Assembly: GCF_040939455.1 (NCBI RefSeq)
Contig: NC_134119.1
Location: 15,488,501-15,552,500, forward strand
DNA length: 64,000 nucleotides
Origin: Microcebus murinus
Lineage: Eukaryota > Chordata > Mammalia > Primates > Cheirogaleidae
Reading direction: 5' to 3'
The notes under the pieces were generated by a model. That model did no database searches. It saw only the letters and a list, made by a program, of their open reading frames with translations, and had not been told where the DNA came from. Position 1 is the first letter of the stretch. Each line of letters begins with the position of its first letter. Positions 23,930-35,829 of the stretch are shown here, one piece after another. A program made the translations under genes and the position numbers.

Positions 23930-25110
23930 CAAAAACAAGGAGAGAATTTATTTTCTGATATTGGTTTGGGAGGTGCCTTCTTAAGACTATCATGAAGGCC
24001 AGAAGTGAAATTTAAAAAGGGATAAATTCAACTATGTAAAAAATCACTATCAACATCCTGAGTGATGTGGAGCTGATTAAGACTGGAGACAGAGTGGGGC
24101 TGGTGAAGCCACACTGCTGGATATGCTGTCATGCCCCCCCCCCTCCTCTGGGCTGATCACCTGGCAGGTGTTTGACAAAGGCAGCATCTGCAACCCGAAG
24201 TGCTTGACGTCACAGAGGAAACTCTGCATTCTCACCTCCTGGGGAGTATCTGCCATGTTGCCATCAACTGTCTGCCGATTGGTTACCTACCCATTGCTTC
24301 AGTATCCCATTCTATCATCAATGGGTACATGCAGGTCCTGGCTTTGTCTGTGGAGACTGATCCCACCTTTCCACCTGCTGAAAAGGTCAAGGCCTCCTTG
24401 GCTGATTCATCTGTATTTATGGCCACTGCTTCTACTGCAGCCCCAGCCAAGATTGAAGCAAAGGAAGAGTTGGTGGAAAATATGGGATTTGTTCTTTTGA
24501 CTAATTACTAAAAAGCAATAGACTCAGCCAGCTTTATTTGTGAAACAAGGAAATAAAGGCTTACTTCTTTAAAACACAGAAATCTACATGGAAATAAGAA
24601 CATGATAAACAGCCCAAACTTGGGGGGAATGTTTATAACAAATACCACTAAAAAGCTACTTCTCCCAATATATAATTTAAACAGCATAATAAGAAAATAA
24701 TCCAATGAACAAGTGGGAAAATGAAGGAAACAGTTCAGAGATAAGGAACTACAAAATGATTCCCAGACATTTGAAGAAGTACTCAACTTCACTAAAAATA
24801 AGGGAAAGTCCTATTATGTTCAATTAAGACAATTTGGGATACCATATTTTGCCTCCATTTATATTACATTCTAGAAAAAAGAAACTATCAGAACAGAAAG
24901 CAGATTAGTGGTTGCCAGAGGTTGAAGACGGGGGGAGATATTTACTACAGAGGAGCACAGGGAAACTTTTGGGGTGATGGAACCATTCTATATCTTGACT
25001 GTTCTAGTAGCTACACAACTGTACATATTTGTCACAACTCATAGAAATGCACACTAAAAACTCTGAATATTGTATGCAAATGATACCTTAATACACCTGA
25101 CTTTAAAATA
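23930..25110 (+). repeat. L1M LINE 3' part, sense, split by an RPLP0 retrocopy
   Basis: Before the retrocopy, 'aagggataaattcaactatg' fits the ORF2 3' region. After it, 'aaatctacatggaaataaga', 'caacttcactaaaaataagg' and the 3' UTR ('cagattagtggttgccagag', 'acactaaaaactctgaatat') continue in L1 order with deletions. Another L1M 3' tail ('ctgggtggtggttacattgg') follows at 25110-25280. Confidence 0.7.
24044..24575 (+). pseudogene. RPLP0: RPLP0 (uL10) processed pseudogene, 5'-truncated
   Basis: It covers the C-terminal half of ribosomal stalk protein P0 with no introns, and then the parental 3' UTR with its AATAAA signal (24552-24557). Readable pieces include ILSDVELIKTGDRVG, then [41 protein letters not shown] and the modified tail MGF. 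A lost base near 24197 shifts the frame, a second lost base sits near 24490, and part of the Ala-rich stretch and the acidic tail are deleted. The poly-A tail is mostly gone. RPLP0 normally anchors P1/P2 on the large ribosomal subunit; this copy cannot make it. It arose by L1-mediated retroposition and lies inside an L1. A clear target duplication was not found. Confidence 0.93.
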
Positions 25111-25337
25111 AAAAGTCTGTACCTTGAGGGAAGTTTCTAGGATGGTGGAAATGTTCTAAATCTCATCTGGGTGGTGGTTACATTGGTATATAGCATATAT
25201 ATGAAACAATTCATCCAGTTGTACGTTTAATATTTGTGTACTTTATGCACTCCACTGGATGTATCTTATTTTTAAAAATAAATGAAGAAGAAAAAAAATT
25301 CTGGACATACTGAACTTACAACTAAAAAAAGAGAGAC

Positions 25338-25412
25338 AGTGAGTGTGTGTGTGTGTGAGAGAGAGAGAGGGGGGAGAGAGAGAAAGAGGGAGAGGAAGAG
25401 AGAAAGGGAAGA
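25338..25412. repeat. (GT)n-(GA)n purine-rich simple repeat
   Basis: About nine GT units, then GA/GGA-rich sequence ('gagagagagagaggggggag'). It follows an A-rich L1 tail and probably grew from it. Confidence 0.9.
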
Positions 25413-25689
25413 AAGCAATGGAATGCTGGGAAAGAGAGGATCAAATGAATCTCTACAACCTTCTTTGGACTGACATGAGACCCAGAGTATGGTGCTCAAT
25501 AATGGCAGGAAGGCAGACTGTGGCCACCAAACACAAATATCATCAAGATCACATCTTGCTTAAGGCTGGCCCTTTGTATCAATGTATATTTGTGTTTTAT
25601 TCCTGTCTCTTCATTCAGTTCTGCTTCTGACAGCTGCTTTTCCATTTCTAGCAATTTCTCCAACACATCTGTGCAGCAGAGGAGGGGCT

Positions 25690-25800
25690 GAAGAAGGCCT
25701 GAGCTCTAAGGACACAGATATCTGGGTTCAGACCCCAGCTTCAATACTTGGAAGCCATATGACCTTCTGCAAACTTCCCCATATTTTTTTCATCTGACAT
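25690..25800 (+). repeat. MIR SINE fragment, sense
   Basis: 'atatctgggttcagacccca' and 'catatgaccttctgcaaact' match the MIR 'gggttcgaatcccag ... gtgaccttgggcaa' order. From 25800 to 27080 I see no gene or clear repeat. Confidence 0.6.
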
Positions 25801-27079
25801 ATTTCTTCTGAGTCAACATGTATACAGAAATCTTAGCATCTCAGGGATCTTTAGGAACAGTACAAATCTCTCGGCAACGACTCTGAAACACCTCGTTTTG
25901 TACTAACACTCCTTTTTGAGCATTTGAACGATTTCCGTCGTGGACTTTCTGGAGCAATAACGGTGAACCATAAGAACTCGATGGCCTCATTATCAAGTCA
26001 TCTGCACAGGGCCAATTGATTTGGATGATACCAATTCTGTTAATCCTCCCCTGGAGTGCAGTGGGGCAGAGTCCCATGTATTTATTTTATACAGAACAAA
26101 AACTGCTGCAGTTCCTAGGCATCTCAGCTTGATTCCTGGAAATACACAAAGTCCAAATGTGTGGCCATTCCTTACTAGAAATCTACCGTATTCCCAGGGC
26201 AGCAGGGTGTACTCCCTTTAATGTGGATGCAGGAGTATCTCCCTGACTGACTGCCCAGGCTGGGGGGTGGGAGGGGAAGAGAACTTAAATGCAATCTGGA
26301 ATATAGGGTGGGGGAGGGGGATGCATAGGCAGATAGGGTTCCTTTGCAGGTTGTTAGTTACTCCAAACTTTTCAGATTCAATGCCCCTGGGGTGCTCAAT
26401 GTTGAGCATCTTCACAGTCTAGCCTGCTGCCATCAAACCCTGGACTTTATCCCAGAACCACAAATGAGATCTCAGCCCTTGAGCAGTCTGTCATGAGCCT
26501 CAGAGGTTGCTTTGCTGTGACTGGACACTCCACCATCTGTGTGTCAGCTTTGAAACTCTTCCCTCTTTTGTCCCAGGAATGCAATTAAGCAAGTTACTTG
26601 GAGCTGTGCCTTCTGTAATCTTACCCAAGGTTTAAACAGTCATAGGGTGGGTTAACAGGGGGAGGGTATAATCAGGTGAATCTGATGAACAATATTTTGT
26701 TTCTTGGCTTAGTTTTTGCACTGTAGCATTGGTCTCCTTATGCAAAGAGAGTGCAAACTGCTATCCTGCCATCTTCTATACTGTATTGAATAACCAATAT
26801 AATTGTAATCAGCACTTCTGGAAAGTGCTGATGGCCTACTCTGTACTTGTTTGTGTTAATCAATGTTAATTACAAAGCAAGCACAGGGGTTAACGAATTA
26901 TAATGGGCTTAATTAAGCTTGACAGTAACAAATGGCATAACCTTTATGTTATGGCCTGGTTAAAGAAACAAAAAGGGACAAAATAGGCCAGAAAAATCAC
27001 CATGTAAGAATTCATATTTGTGTACTGGCTACCTACAGAAACAGAATAGTGTAATGGGGTCATTGGTTTTGCTAAGCAT

Positions 27080-27420
27080 CAAGTTAAATTTTTACCATGC
27101 TGGGAGTACAGAGAACTATAAGGCCTCCTTTTTACCCTTAAAGGATTCATGATGTTGTTGTAAAAGAGACACAGGAAACGAAGTTTTAAAATGCTCCAAT
27201 GAGTCAAAAGTGAGTGGTGCCAACCATGCTACAAAGCATTGGGAAGTAGGAGCAATCACCATGCGTTGGTGCAGTGCGGGAAGACTAGGGAAGGTAGAAC
27301 TCAAAGAACTGAGTGGAGAGGAGGTGAGAAGTAGGCATTCTTGCTGGATGTACAGGTGGAGCAAAAGTTTAGATGTGGGATTGCAGATAGAGTGCTCAGA
27401 TAGCACACCTGCTTCTCTTC
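27080..27420 (-). repeat. L2-like fragment, antisense
   Basis: The segment running 'gctgggagtacagagaacta', 'ttgtaaaagagacacaggaa' and 'gaggtgagaagtaggcattc' has the order of the reversed L2 3' region. It is badly eroded. The minus frame of 105 codons across it resembles no protein I know. Confidence 0.35.
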
Positions 27421-27559
27421 GTTTATGTTCCACAGAAGGGTAAGGAAAACGGTGTTCACAGATACCATGCCTGTCTGAGCCTTGATTTCCTCATGTGTAA
27501 AGAGGAAATGACCACAAAGATTCTTTCAGCTCCAAGCTACAGCTGCAAAGGTCTTTGAG

Positions 27560-28075
27560 CAGGGCTTTTTTTCATTATAAAAAATAGGATGTATTTGGAT
27601 GTAAGCAATAACACACACACCCTAAACTGAATGGCTTAAACAACCACCATTCATTTATTGCTCATAAGTCTACAGGTCTGGTTCTATTGGTCTGGATGGG
27701 ATCAGTCATTCTGGGCTGCCCTCACTCAGACATCTGCCATCTGCTGATGAGTTGGTGGAGCTTGGCTGGTCCAAGGTGGCCGGTACTAACGTGTCTGGTG
27801 GTTGACTGGCTGTTGGTTGCAATGCTGAGTCTGGGGCACATGCTCACTCAGCAGGCCAGCCTGGGCTTGCTCACATGGCAGCATCAGGTTTCCGAGAGCC
27901 AGAAGCAGGAAGCATGCAAGGCCTCTTGAGGTCAAGGCTTGGAAACAAAATGAAGTCGGTTCTTCAGCACTCTGTGGGGCCAACACATGTTGCAGGTCCA
28001 GCCATATTGAAGAAGTGGAGAAATAGATTCCACTTCCCGCTGAGAGGAGCTGCAAGGTGACATTATAAGGTATGA
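27560..28075 (-). repeat. LTR-like repeat, antisense (family uncertain)
   Basis: 'aactgaatggcttaaacaac', 'attcatttattgctcataag' and the end 'cacttcccgctgagaggagc' follow the order of the copy at 7705-8270. From 28080 to 29500 I recognise no gene and no clear repeat; the DNA there is AT-rich. Confidence 0.45.
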
Positions 28076-29681
28076 GTGTAGGGAGGGAAGAACTTATAAC
28101 TGTTTTTAAATCTCTCACACTGTGCTTCAGATAAAGAGGGTTTCTCATTATTCTAGGAGCAGGACTGACTTTCCTAACTCTGAATATTTGTTCAAGGTAT
28201 TTCTTCCACTTCGGAAATCACCTCCTCACCATCTTGGGGGATCAAATCCTGTCTTTCCTGCAAGGCTCATCTCGAAAACGAATTCATCCATGCAACTTTT
28301 CTCTATCCCTTCAACTAAATGTGGTTTCTCACTCTTAAGAAGTTAAGATGCTGCCACAGACTGTATGAAGTCCATCAATTCTGAACTATTTGTGACCATA
28401 GGTATAGTTATATGCAATTGAAAACAATCTTTTTCATCTTAGTATATAAAATGACTATGATTTCAGGTGATAGTTTCTATTAAATTGAATATGCTGTGAT
28501 TTCTTCATTCACTTCTGCTGTAAAAGAAAGTTGGCATTCCTGGCTATCTGCCTAAAGCTTTACTAAGATCACTAAGTATGATTTTTGTGATTATCTCTAC
28601 TGCTATTCTGGAGCTCAGACTTTCTCTCAGGCCCTAAAGTACACTTTTTCAAATGATCTCTGCTTTTAATGCTTAGTATTTTAGAAGACTCTAAGTATAC
28701 CTTTAAGTTTTATGATATAGAAAATGAAAATGGTGATGGGTTTGGATTTGGTATATAAAATTTCTGTTTCGGATACTATTATACATTTGTTTGAAAACCA
28801 GGTGAACACTGTTTTTTGTTTATTGCCTCACTCCGTAGCTTGTAAATTCAATTTAAGTCCCTTGGTGTCAGGTACCCTATAGGGAGATATTAAGGGTATT
28901 TTGTGATGATTATGGTCAGTATTTCTAGCACATAGAAGAACAGATGGGTTTATGAGATATCAGTTGTATCCAATGGCCCAATTTAAGTGTGCCAGTCTGC
29001 TGTTTATTGAGGTTTTTTTAAAAGTTATGTTTTGTGAGAGAGTAAATCAATTTGATTCCTTAGAGGCTAGGAAGAAAAAAGCAGAGCTGATGGGGATATC
29101 TTAATAGTGTTTTTCTTCTAACAATAGTATTTCCAGATGATTCAAATATTTTGAGATGGGGTGAACATTTTATTACAGTGCTATCTCACTATGAAATGAA
29201 GAAGCTAAGACTCAGGAGTTTAAATCACTCACAATGTTTTGGGAATGAGATGCTAAACATTAATGAAAAATTTTCAACCATGAATGAAGACCAAAATAAA
29301 CTACATTAAAACAAACAAAACAATCTCCCCTCTACCCCATGCATGTACCTTTTTGGTGACAAGCTTTATAATTTTATTTAAGACCTTTTTAAGTTTGACC
29401 TAGGTCTCAGAATCTTCTCTTCTCCTTTCCATCACAATACAACCTTTTTAGAAAATAGAAATGCCCTTCACCCATCCAACTGATTTCTAAATCATAAGTT
29501 CTTAAAACATTTTTGTGTCCATGGGCCCTTTTGGTTGTTTGGCGAAAGCAACATTTTCAGAATAACATTTTTAAATGCATAAAATAAAATATATGAGATT
29601 AGAAAGAAAATCAATTGTACTAAACTACATCAAAATATTAGAAAACATATTTGTAATAGAGTAATATATGTGCACATATTA

Positions 29682-29790
29682 TTATTTTTTGAGACAGGAG
29701 TCTCTATGTTACCCAGGCTGGACTTCAACTCTTTGGCTGAAAGGATTCTCCTGCCTCAGCCTCCTGGGTGTGTGCCACCAAGCCCAGCTT
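29682..29790 (-). repeat. Alu or FLAM fragment, antisense
   Basis: From 'ttttttgagacaggagtctc' to 'gtgccaccaagcccagcttt' this is one 7SL-derived arm in reverse. It seems to sit inside an AT-rich DNA-transposon-like repeat (about 29510-29950) that I cannot name. Confidence 0.75.
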
Positions 29791-30029
29791 TGTGCTTACA
29801 TTAAATAACAAGTTCTAGTGACAGTCTAATGACTGTCATAATTTCAAAGTAGTAAGCCTACAGTTTGAGAAAACTGCAACAACTCTAATACGAAAATATC
29901 TGTGACTTCTAGTGGCATCAGACTTAGGTATTAATAAAACACACATTTTACTTAGAAGCTGTTAAAGATGTAATTTGTTTCTTATCTAAGTTCATGGATT
30001 TTAGGGAAGTTTATTCCTTCAGTGGCTCC

Positions 30030-30335
30030 CTGAAGTACCTGACCCCTCCCGGCGGGGTGGTCCCTCCCACACTGACTGGGCTTGGCCATGTGACGTCAGA
30101 AGATTGCTCACTGGGCTCTCTTGGAAAGGTGTCTTGCAGCTGGAAGAAACCTGGTCTAACCTTTTTAAGGATGAAAGAGACCAACTCCCCAACTGAGCCC
30201 AGACCCCAACCAAATACTTAACCCACGCAAGACTAGCAACTCCCAGAATTGTGAGAAATAATAACTGGTGTCTGTTTTAAGCCCCAAAGTCTTTGGCCAC
30301 TACTTACGCAGCAGTACATAACCGATATAGACCCC
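30030..30335 (+). repeat. MaLR/MLT1-like LTR, sense
   Basis: The 3' half has 'gaattgtgagaaataataac', 'ctgttttaagccccaaagtc' and 'acgcagcagtacataaccga', the usual end block of MLT1-type LTRs. The 5' half includes 'ggcttggccatgtgacgtca'. No internal region is attached. Confidence 0.6.
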
Positions 30336-30439
30336 TGAATTCTATCTACTAACCTTTGGGCCCTGGATTTAGAGCCCCTGTGAGTGTTTTGCACTATCCA
30401 TATTTTAAAGCTTCCACACTGCTTGTTTAGAGATCACTT

Positions 30440-30610
30440 AACACTTTGCTCCTCAAAGGGCGGGTCGCGGACCACAGTATCCTCACTTTGGGAGCTTTTT
30501 GGAAATGCAGCATATCGGGTTTCACCCCAGACCTACCGAATCGAATCTGCAGTTTTACAAGACTCCAGGTGAGTCGTAGGAGCATTGAAGTTTGCAAACC
30601 AGTTGAAAGC
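30440..30610 (+). repeat. MER5A-like hAT element
   Basis: 'tttgctcctcaaagggcggg', 'ggaccacagtatcctcactt' and 'ttggaaatgcagcatatcgg' followed by 'accccagacctaccgaatcg' are in MER5A order. It lies just upstream of the CpG-rich zone. Confidence 0.75.
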
Positions 30611-30989
30611 ATGCACACTAGAGTTTGAGATGAGCAAACCCCTTATAATTACTCTTCCCTTTCAGAAACGTCTTTCACTCTCCTGTAGAACTAATTGCTG
30701 CTAAGTGTTTGTTCCCCCAGGTTTGCAGTGAGACGAAGCCTTACTGCCTCCTGCTCAAAAGCTCCAGGCTTGCTGGCGTGGGTCTAAAGTCAGTTGGGCT
30801 GCGACGGTCTGTTTTGTGCCAAATAGTAATATCATGGATGGACAGGCGGTTTTTAAACACTTGCAGGTTGTTGGAAATTCATTAACAAATGAATGAATAA
30901 AACTTTCTAAACAATCAACCAATGAAATCCCAGACACAGAAAATCGCATTAATGAATTAGCTAGAACTCCTCCCCAAAAGTTTAGTTCT

Positions 30990-31350
30990 GCGGTCCTTAA
31001 GGATGAGGCGGGCGTCTTTGCGCGCTGGGGCCCTCCCGCCTGGCCCGGGAGATCCAGCGCAAGGGTGGAAGCCTCCCCGGGGCGCGGTGGGGCGGCCCGC
31101 GCAGTTTGTCCCCACGCAGCTCCCATATAAGGCGGGCCCCGCCCCTGCCAGGGCCGCGAGGAGGACGCCGCGCTGACTCCCTGCGCGGCGTCTCAAACCA
31201 ACCCGCCGCTGCTGCGCATGCTCACCACGCTCGCCCGCCCCATAATCCGGCGTTCCGGGTTTTCCCGCCGCCCGCTTGTGGAATCCGCACCCAGCTCCCT
31301 GGCAACCAGAGTGGAAAGCCCAGGGACTTCAGGGCTCTGGAAAGGAAGGG
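30990..31350 (+). promoter_or_regulatory. Upstream CpG-rich block with TATA-like and GC boxes
   Basis: A cluster of CpGs and GC-rich words. On the plus strand a TATA-like catataag (31124-31131) is followed by a GC box on the opposite strand, ccccgcccc (31137-31145). An NRF1-like gcgcatgctca lies at 31214-31224. This looks like a core promoter of its own, about 1.7 kb 5' of the KIF16B start. It could be an alternative KIF16B first exon, a divergent non-coding transcript, or a shore of the main island. No coding exon is recognisable in it. Confidence 0.5.
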
Positions 31351-32439
31351 GTTCTGCTATTCAGGGCTGGTCCTGAGGTTCCAGGGATTCCTTGTCTGAG
31401 CGAGTTACGTATTTATTAGCAGACATGGTCTCACGTAAGGTGCTCACCAGTTCCACGGCGTTCTTGATTTGCAGGTGAGGCAGAAGCCTCGGAGGCGTCC
31501 AGCAGTGCAGACTGGAGGACTGACCAAGCCGGTGTTGGAGCTGGGGCCCCAAAGCAGGAGCGTCGCCTCCACTGCTGCCAGGGGTGGGCGCATGATAGCC
31601 TGGCTTCCCAGAGGAGTAGTCCCCCCTACCCTGTCCTGCCCCTTTGATTTGAACTAGGGCCTGGGCGGCGGGGAAGCTCCCAGGTGCCTCGGAAGAGTGA
31701 AACACCAGCGGGGAGGGGAAAAGGATGGGGCAGAACAGCCTTTGCGGGCCCCTCTAGGGTCATGGAGACCAAGGTTGACCTCCAGGCCGTCAGCACCGAC
31801 CCTAAGTGAGGCAGTGAATTCAGTAGACTTGCCAGTCCCTATGTATCAGCTGGAGACAGGACAGATATGGGTTTGGGGTCCAGGAGGAAGGCAGAGCTGA
31901 TGCCTTGGTTAATGTGGCCCACAGGTAACCCTGTGGCTCAGGTGTGTGTGAGTGAATGCATGCATGACCAAATGAATAAATGAATGCAGAGGGGTGTGAG
32001 GTAGGAGTTCACTCTACCAGAGGCCCTAAAGCCTTAGAAAAGATAAGGGATGTCATCACTCTTAACTCTCTTATGGTTAAAACTAAAATTGCTAACCTGT
32101 AACAAAAGTGCAAAAGAAGTGCAATTAAGATCGGATTCCTCCTCCCATATAACAACATTCCTGCCCAAATTTAAAACATATTACCTATTAATTTTCATTT
32201 CTCGGTACCCTGAATTGAGGCGTTTAAAATACAAGCTTAGACCTCCTTACAGTAACAAAGAAGGCCCTAGCGGAGCTCGGCCGCTAACAAGCCCTGATAA
32301 TCTTTTCTGCGCCTCAGTTTGTCCCTGTGTGAAATGGGTGAGTTAACTGATGCACAGCTGGGTAAAGTCAGGTCCTTGCAAGGGGCTGAAAGACCGGTAA
32401 TCTGACCCTCGGGCCCTGGTCTTTGCTCTGGCCCTAAAT

Positions 32440-32827
32440 TGCTGCGATGCTCGCCTCTGCAGTTTGTCAGGAGATGAGGCGGGGTTGCGGCTTTCCTGAC
32501 GTCGTCCCCTACCCTCGGCCTGCGGGGCACAGTCCCTTCCCCTCCCGTAGACCCCAGGAGGCGGCGCCCAGGCCCCGCGGCCCTGCCGCTCCGCACCTCC
32601 CGGCCGCCGCCAAAGCCCGGCGCGCGGATCACGCGGGCCGGAGCCGCTCTGGGCATGCTCAGTGGCCTGGCAGGTGGGGCCGCCGCGGAACTCCAGGTCC
32701 GGCCCAGAGCAGAGGGGCGGGGGCGAGAGGGAAGTGGGCGGGAGCCGGGGTCAGAGTAGCCGGAGTCGCCGGTGGCCGCGGGGTTCTGGGCTGGTGGGAG
32801 CCCACGCGGGCCGGGCCGGGATGAGCA
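32440..32827 (+). promoter_or_regulatory. KIF16B: KIF16B CpG-island promoter and 5' UTR
   Basis: Very CpG-rich DNA directly before the start codon, with CRE-like tgacgtc (32498-32504) and a GC box ggggcggggg (32714-32723). No TATA box is evident here, as expected for a broad CpG-island promoter. The transcription start cannot be read exactly; a position between about 32600 and 32780 is likely. The CpG-rich zone continues past the exon to about 32960. Confidence 0.75.
32655..32759 (+). other. Possible upstream open reading frame in the KIF16B 5' UTR
   Basis: An ATG at 32655 opens 34 codons and stops at TAG 32757-32759, before the KIF16B start. It would matter only if transcription starts upstream of 32655. 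The encoded peptide is rich in Gly, Arg and Ala and looks like GC-rich noise. Confidence 0.3.
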
Positions 32828-32874
32828 ATGGCATCGGTCAAGGTGGCCGTGAGGGTCCGGCCCATGAATCGCAG
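32828..32874 (+). CDS. KIF16B: KIF16B coding exon 1 (kinesin-3 motor, N-terminus)
   Basis: The exon encodes MASVKVAVRVRPMNR plus the first two bases (AG) of the next codon and stops at a consensus donor, AG|GTGAGT. VKVAVRVRPMNRRE is the first beta strand of the kinesin-3 motor domain. The MAS start fits KIF16B; KIF13A/B share PMNRR but begin differently, and KIF1A/B/C have PFN. KIF16B is a plus-end microtubule motor whose C-terminal PX domain binds PI3P on early endosomes, driving their transport and receptor recycling. The start is certain because an in-frame TGA (32822-32824) lies six bases upstream, with G at -3 and +4. The rest of the gene lies beyond this window. Confidence 0.93.
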
Positions 32875-34239
32875 GTGAGTGGGGCCGCCCGCGCCCCGCC
32901 CCCTCGTCGCCCTCCAGCCCGGAGGAATCGGGTCTCCAGCACCTTCAAAGGCGGCCTGGACCTAAGTGTCACAGGCGCCTCGCCCACCGGCCCCTGGCTG
33001 TGGCCTCTGGGGAGGGCCTGGAAGACTCCGTGCTTTGCTGTCCCATTTGTCGCTGCCCTGGAGGGGGCCCTGAGGGTAAAGAGTTCACAAGACCGAGGAG
33101 AAGATTGCTTTCAACTCTCCCCATCCATTAACTTGAGATTTACTTGTTCCCCCTTTAAAAAGCATCAAGGAAACACTTCCATGAAGATGTGAGATAACTT
33201 GGGGGGAACATGGGAGTGGTGAAGGGGGCACCGCTAGCTGTCAGGCGAGCCCCTCATTTGTGCCACTCAGAAGTTCTCTTCACTGTTAACCGTGCTGCTT
33301 TTTAATCTCTCAGTGACAGATGATTTTGATTCCCTGAATGTGGACTCTAACTTCTAATCAGTAACTTAGCAGTTCTTAACTTCAGGTTAAAGGGTGGCTG
33401 GGAAAACTTTGACAAAGTTTTGACTCCTAGAAAAAAAGTCAAGGACACTTTACAAGTGTTTGAAACATGCTGATATTAAGAGAGGGGAAGAGCTGTAATC
33501 ACAGAATTTAATCTTGTTATATATTTCTACAAAGTAATGCTTTTCAGAATGATTGTCTCTTCATTCACTGAAAAATAGTCTGTGCTTCCTTTTCAATGAC
33601 CTCTTTATAATCAGTTTAGAAAGCTAGTTTGGAAAAGTTACTTTTTAAGTTGGTTTGACTTCAAATAATGAAGTAGACCTAAATGGGATGTGTCCTCCAA
33701 GTGTGTAGCAGCAGTTCACACAAAGCCATTTGTTTTTAATTGACTTCTCAACCCAGTTGGTGGACATTTGACTTATGACATGGCCTTTCTACCTTAGTCA
33801 TGTCAACTTGTGGAGGTCAATGTTTGGTGGTTCTGAGAGCTGATTGGGTCATCAGAAGATCATAAAATCAAGTGATTTCTAGAACCTTGTGTGACTCATT
33901 TGAATCTGTTTTTTTTTTTTTTTTTCTGTTGGCAAGTGGGGAATCATTAGTTTGTAACCATTAAAAACCAGTACTTTTAGGAATGAGTGCTTTTTGTGAT
34001 TTTCAGGTTATTTCTAAAGCTGTTTAGGGAAATAGTTTATTTAACTTTTTTTGTGAGCACCAAGAGAATGTTTACATTTCTGTGTACACTCAATCATGGA
34101 AGATAAACAGAGCCTAAAGTCATTTAGGTAATTTAAGAACATTTTTATTTATTATGACTTTACATGTATGTAGAAGTTCTTTTTCTTCTTTGGAATAATA
34201 TGAGCACATGTTAGAACATCGAATCGCATAACTTTAGAA

Positions 34240-34500
34240 AGTGTTTGTTAAGCACCTACCAAATGCACAGCATCGTGCTGTGTGCTGTCTGGGGTACAAG
34301 GTGATTGAGGCCTGGCGAGTGTCTTCTGGGAGCCCGCTGTTTGGGGATGGAAGGATTATATGCTGGCTTGACTCTTGTAAAACACCAGGCCTGCTGGGAG
34401 GAGTAGCGTGAGTTCAGTGCCTTGCTGGTGTAGGCCTGGAGCCAGATCCATGGAGGGATGGCAGGAAACAAGTTCAGAGGCCATGGGCTTTGAGGAGGAT
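34240..34500 (-). repeat. L2-like fragment, antisense
   Basis: 'gtttgttaagcacctaccaa' and 'agcatcgtgctgtgtgctgt' are the reversed L2 3' terminus; the rest is eroded. 34500-34980 shows further weak L2-like words ('aagtgtcaagtacgagcaca'). Confidence 0.5.
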
Positions 34501-34990
34501 TGCTGTGATGAGGTTTGTGCTCTCAGCAGAGAACTCTAGTGGCACCATGATTGGGATAAGAGGTGGAAATGGGAAGGCAGGGTAGATATACTGAGACTGT
34601 TCACTGGCAGAATTGACAGGATTTGGCTGTTCAGTGGGTGAGTAGGAGGGAAAAGGGGGAAGAGTGTAGAGTCATTAACTGAAGTTTGATGCTGAAGGAG
34701 GTGAACAAGGTTTGGGAAAGGTGGCGAAGTTGGTGCCTTCTCTCTTGGATATGTGGAGTTTCATGAGATGCAGTAAGTGTCAAGTACGAGCACAGTGTCC
34801 AGCACAGAGCAGGTGCTGTGTGTTTGTTGACCTTGTTTGTTATCTTAAGTGTGGGAAGGATATCTATCTCTTTACTGGAGGTTTTAAGCAGACACTTGGA
34901 AATGTGGGTTTAGGTCTCAGGTGATTTGAGGATTGACATTTGGAAATCTTTTGCACTTGGTCAATAGTTTAAAAGTGAGTGTTAGGTGAG

Positions 34991-35313
<323 letters not shown>

Positions 35314-35829
35314 TTAGGTGAGACATAAAGGGAGCCAGGGATTGGATTTTGGGATATGTCCCTCTTTAGGATTCCAGGGAAAAGATTGGCTTGCAGCCTG
35401 TGGAGAACTGGCAAAGCAAATTGTCATGGAAGGGAAGGGAGAAGAGTGTCCAGAAGAAAGTGGTGGTTTTAAGATGTCTCGAAGATGAGGAAAGAAGATG
35501 AGGACCATGGTCTTGGAGACAAGAATACTGGTAACCTTCCAAAGAGCAGTGCCAAGGAGAGTCAATGATCCAGAAAGTTGTCAGTGAAGTAGAAAGAGAT
35601 ACAAATGGCCGACCAAAAAATACTTGAGCTAACTCATGAGGAAAGGCATGTAAATTATAATAATGATAAGCCTTTTTTTATTTAACCAGTGAGATTGGTA
35701 AATATTAGCAGAGCATCAGTTTCTGGTGAAGGAGTGGTGAGACAGAGACCTCAGTGTTGGTCATGTGAACATAAAGGGCCAAAACTTCTGAAACATTCAT
35801 ACTGGGAAATTTGACATTAGCTGTCAAGA

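Noticed and set aside
24123..24511. Two 103-125 codon frames with ribosomal P0 likeness
   Set aside because: Not a functional gene: frameshifts, deletions, no introns and a truncated 5' end show it is a processed pseudogene.
32662..33192. 176-codon frame over the KIF16B start and intron
   Set aside because: It opens at a GTG rather than an ATG, reads through the exon 1 splice donor into the intron, and is out of frame with KIF16B. Its length reflects GC-rich DNA.
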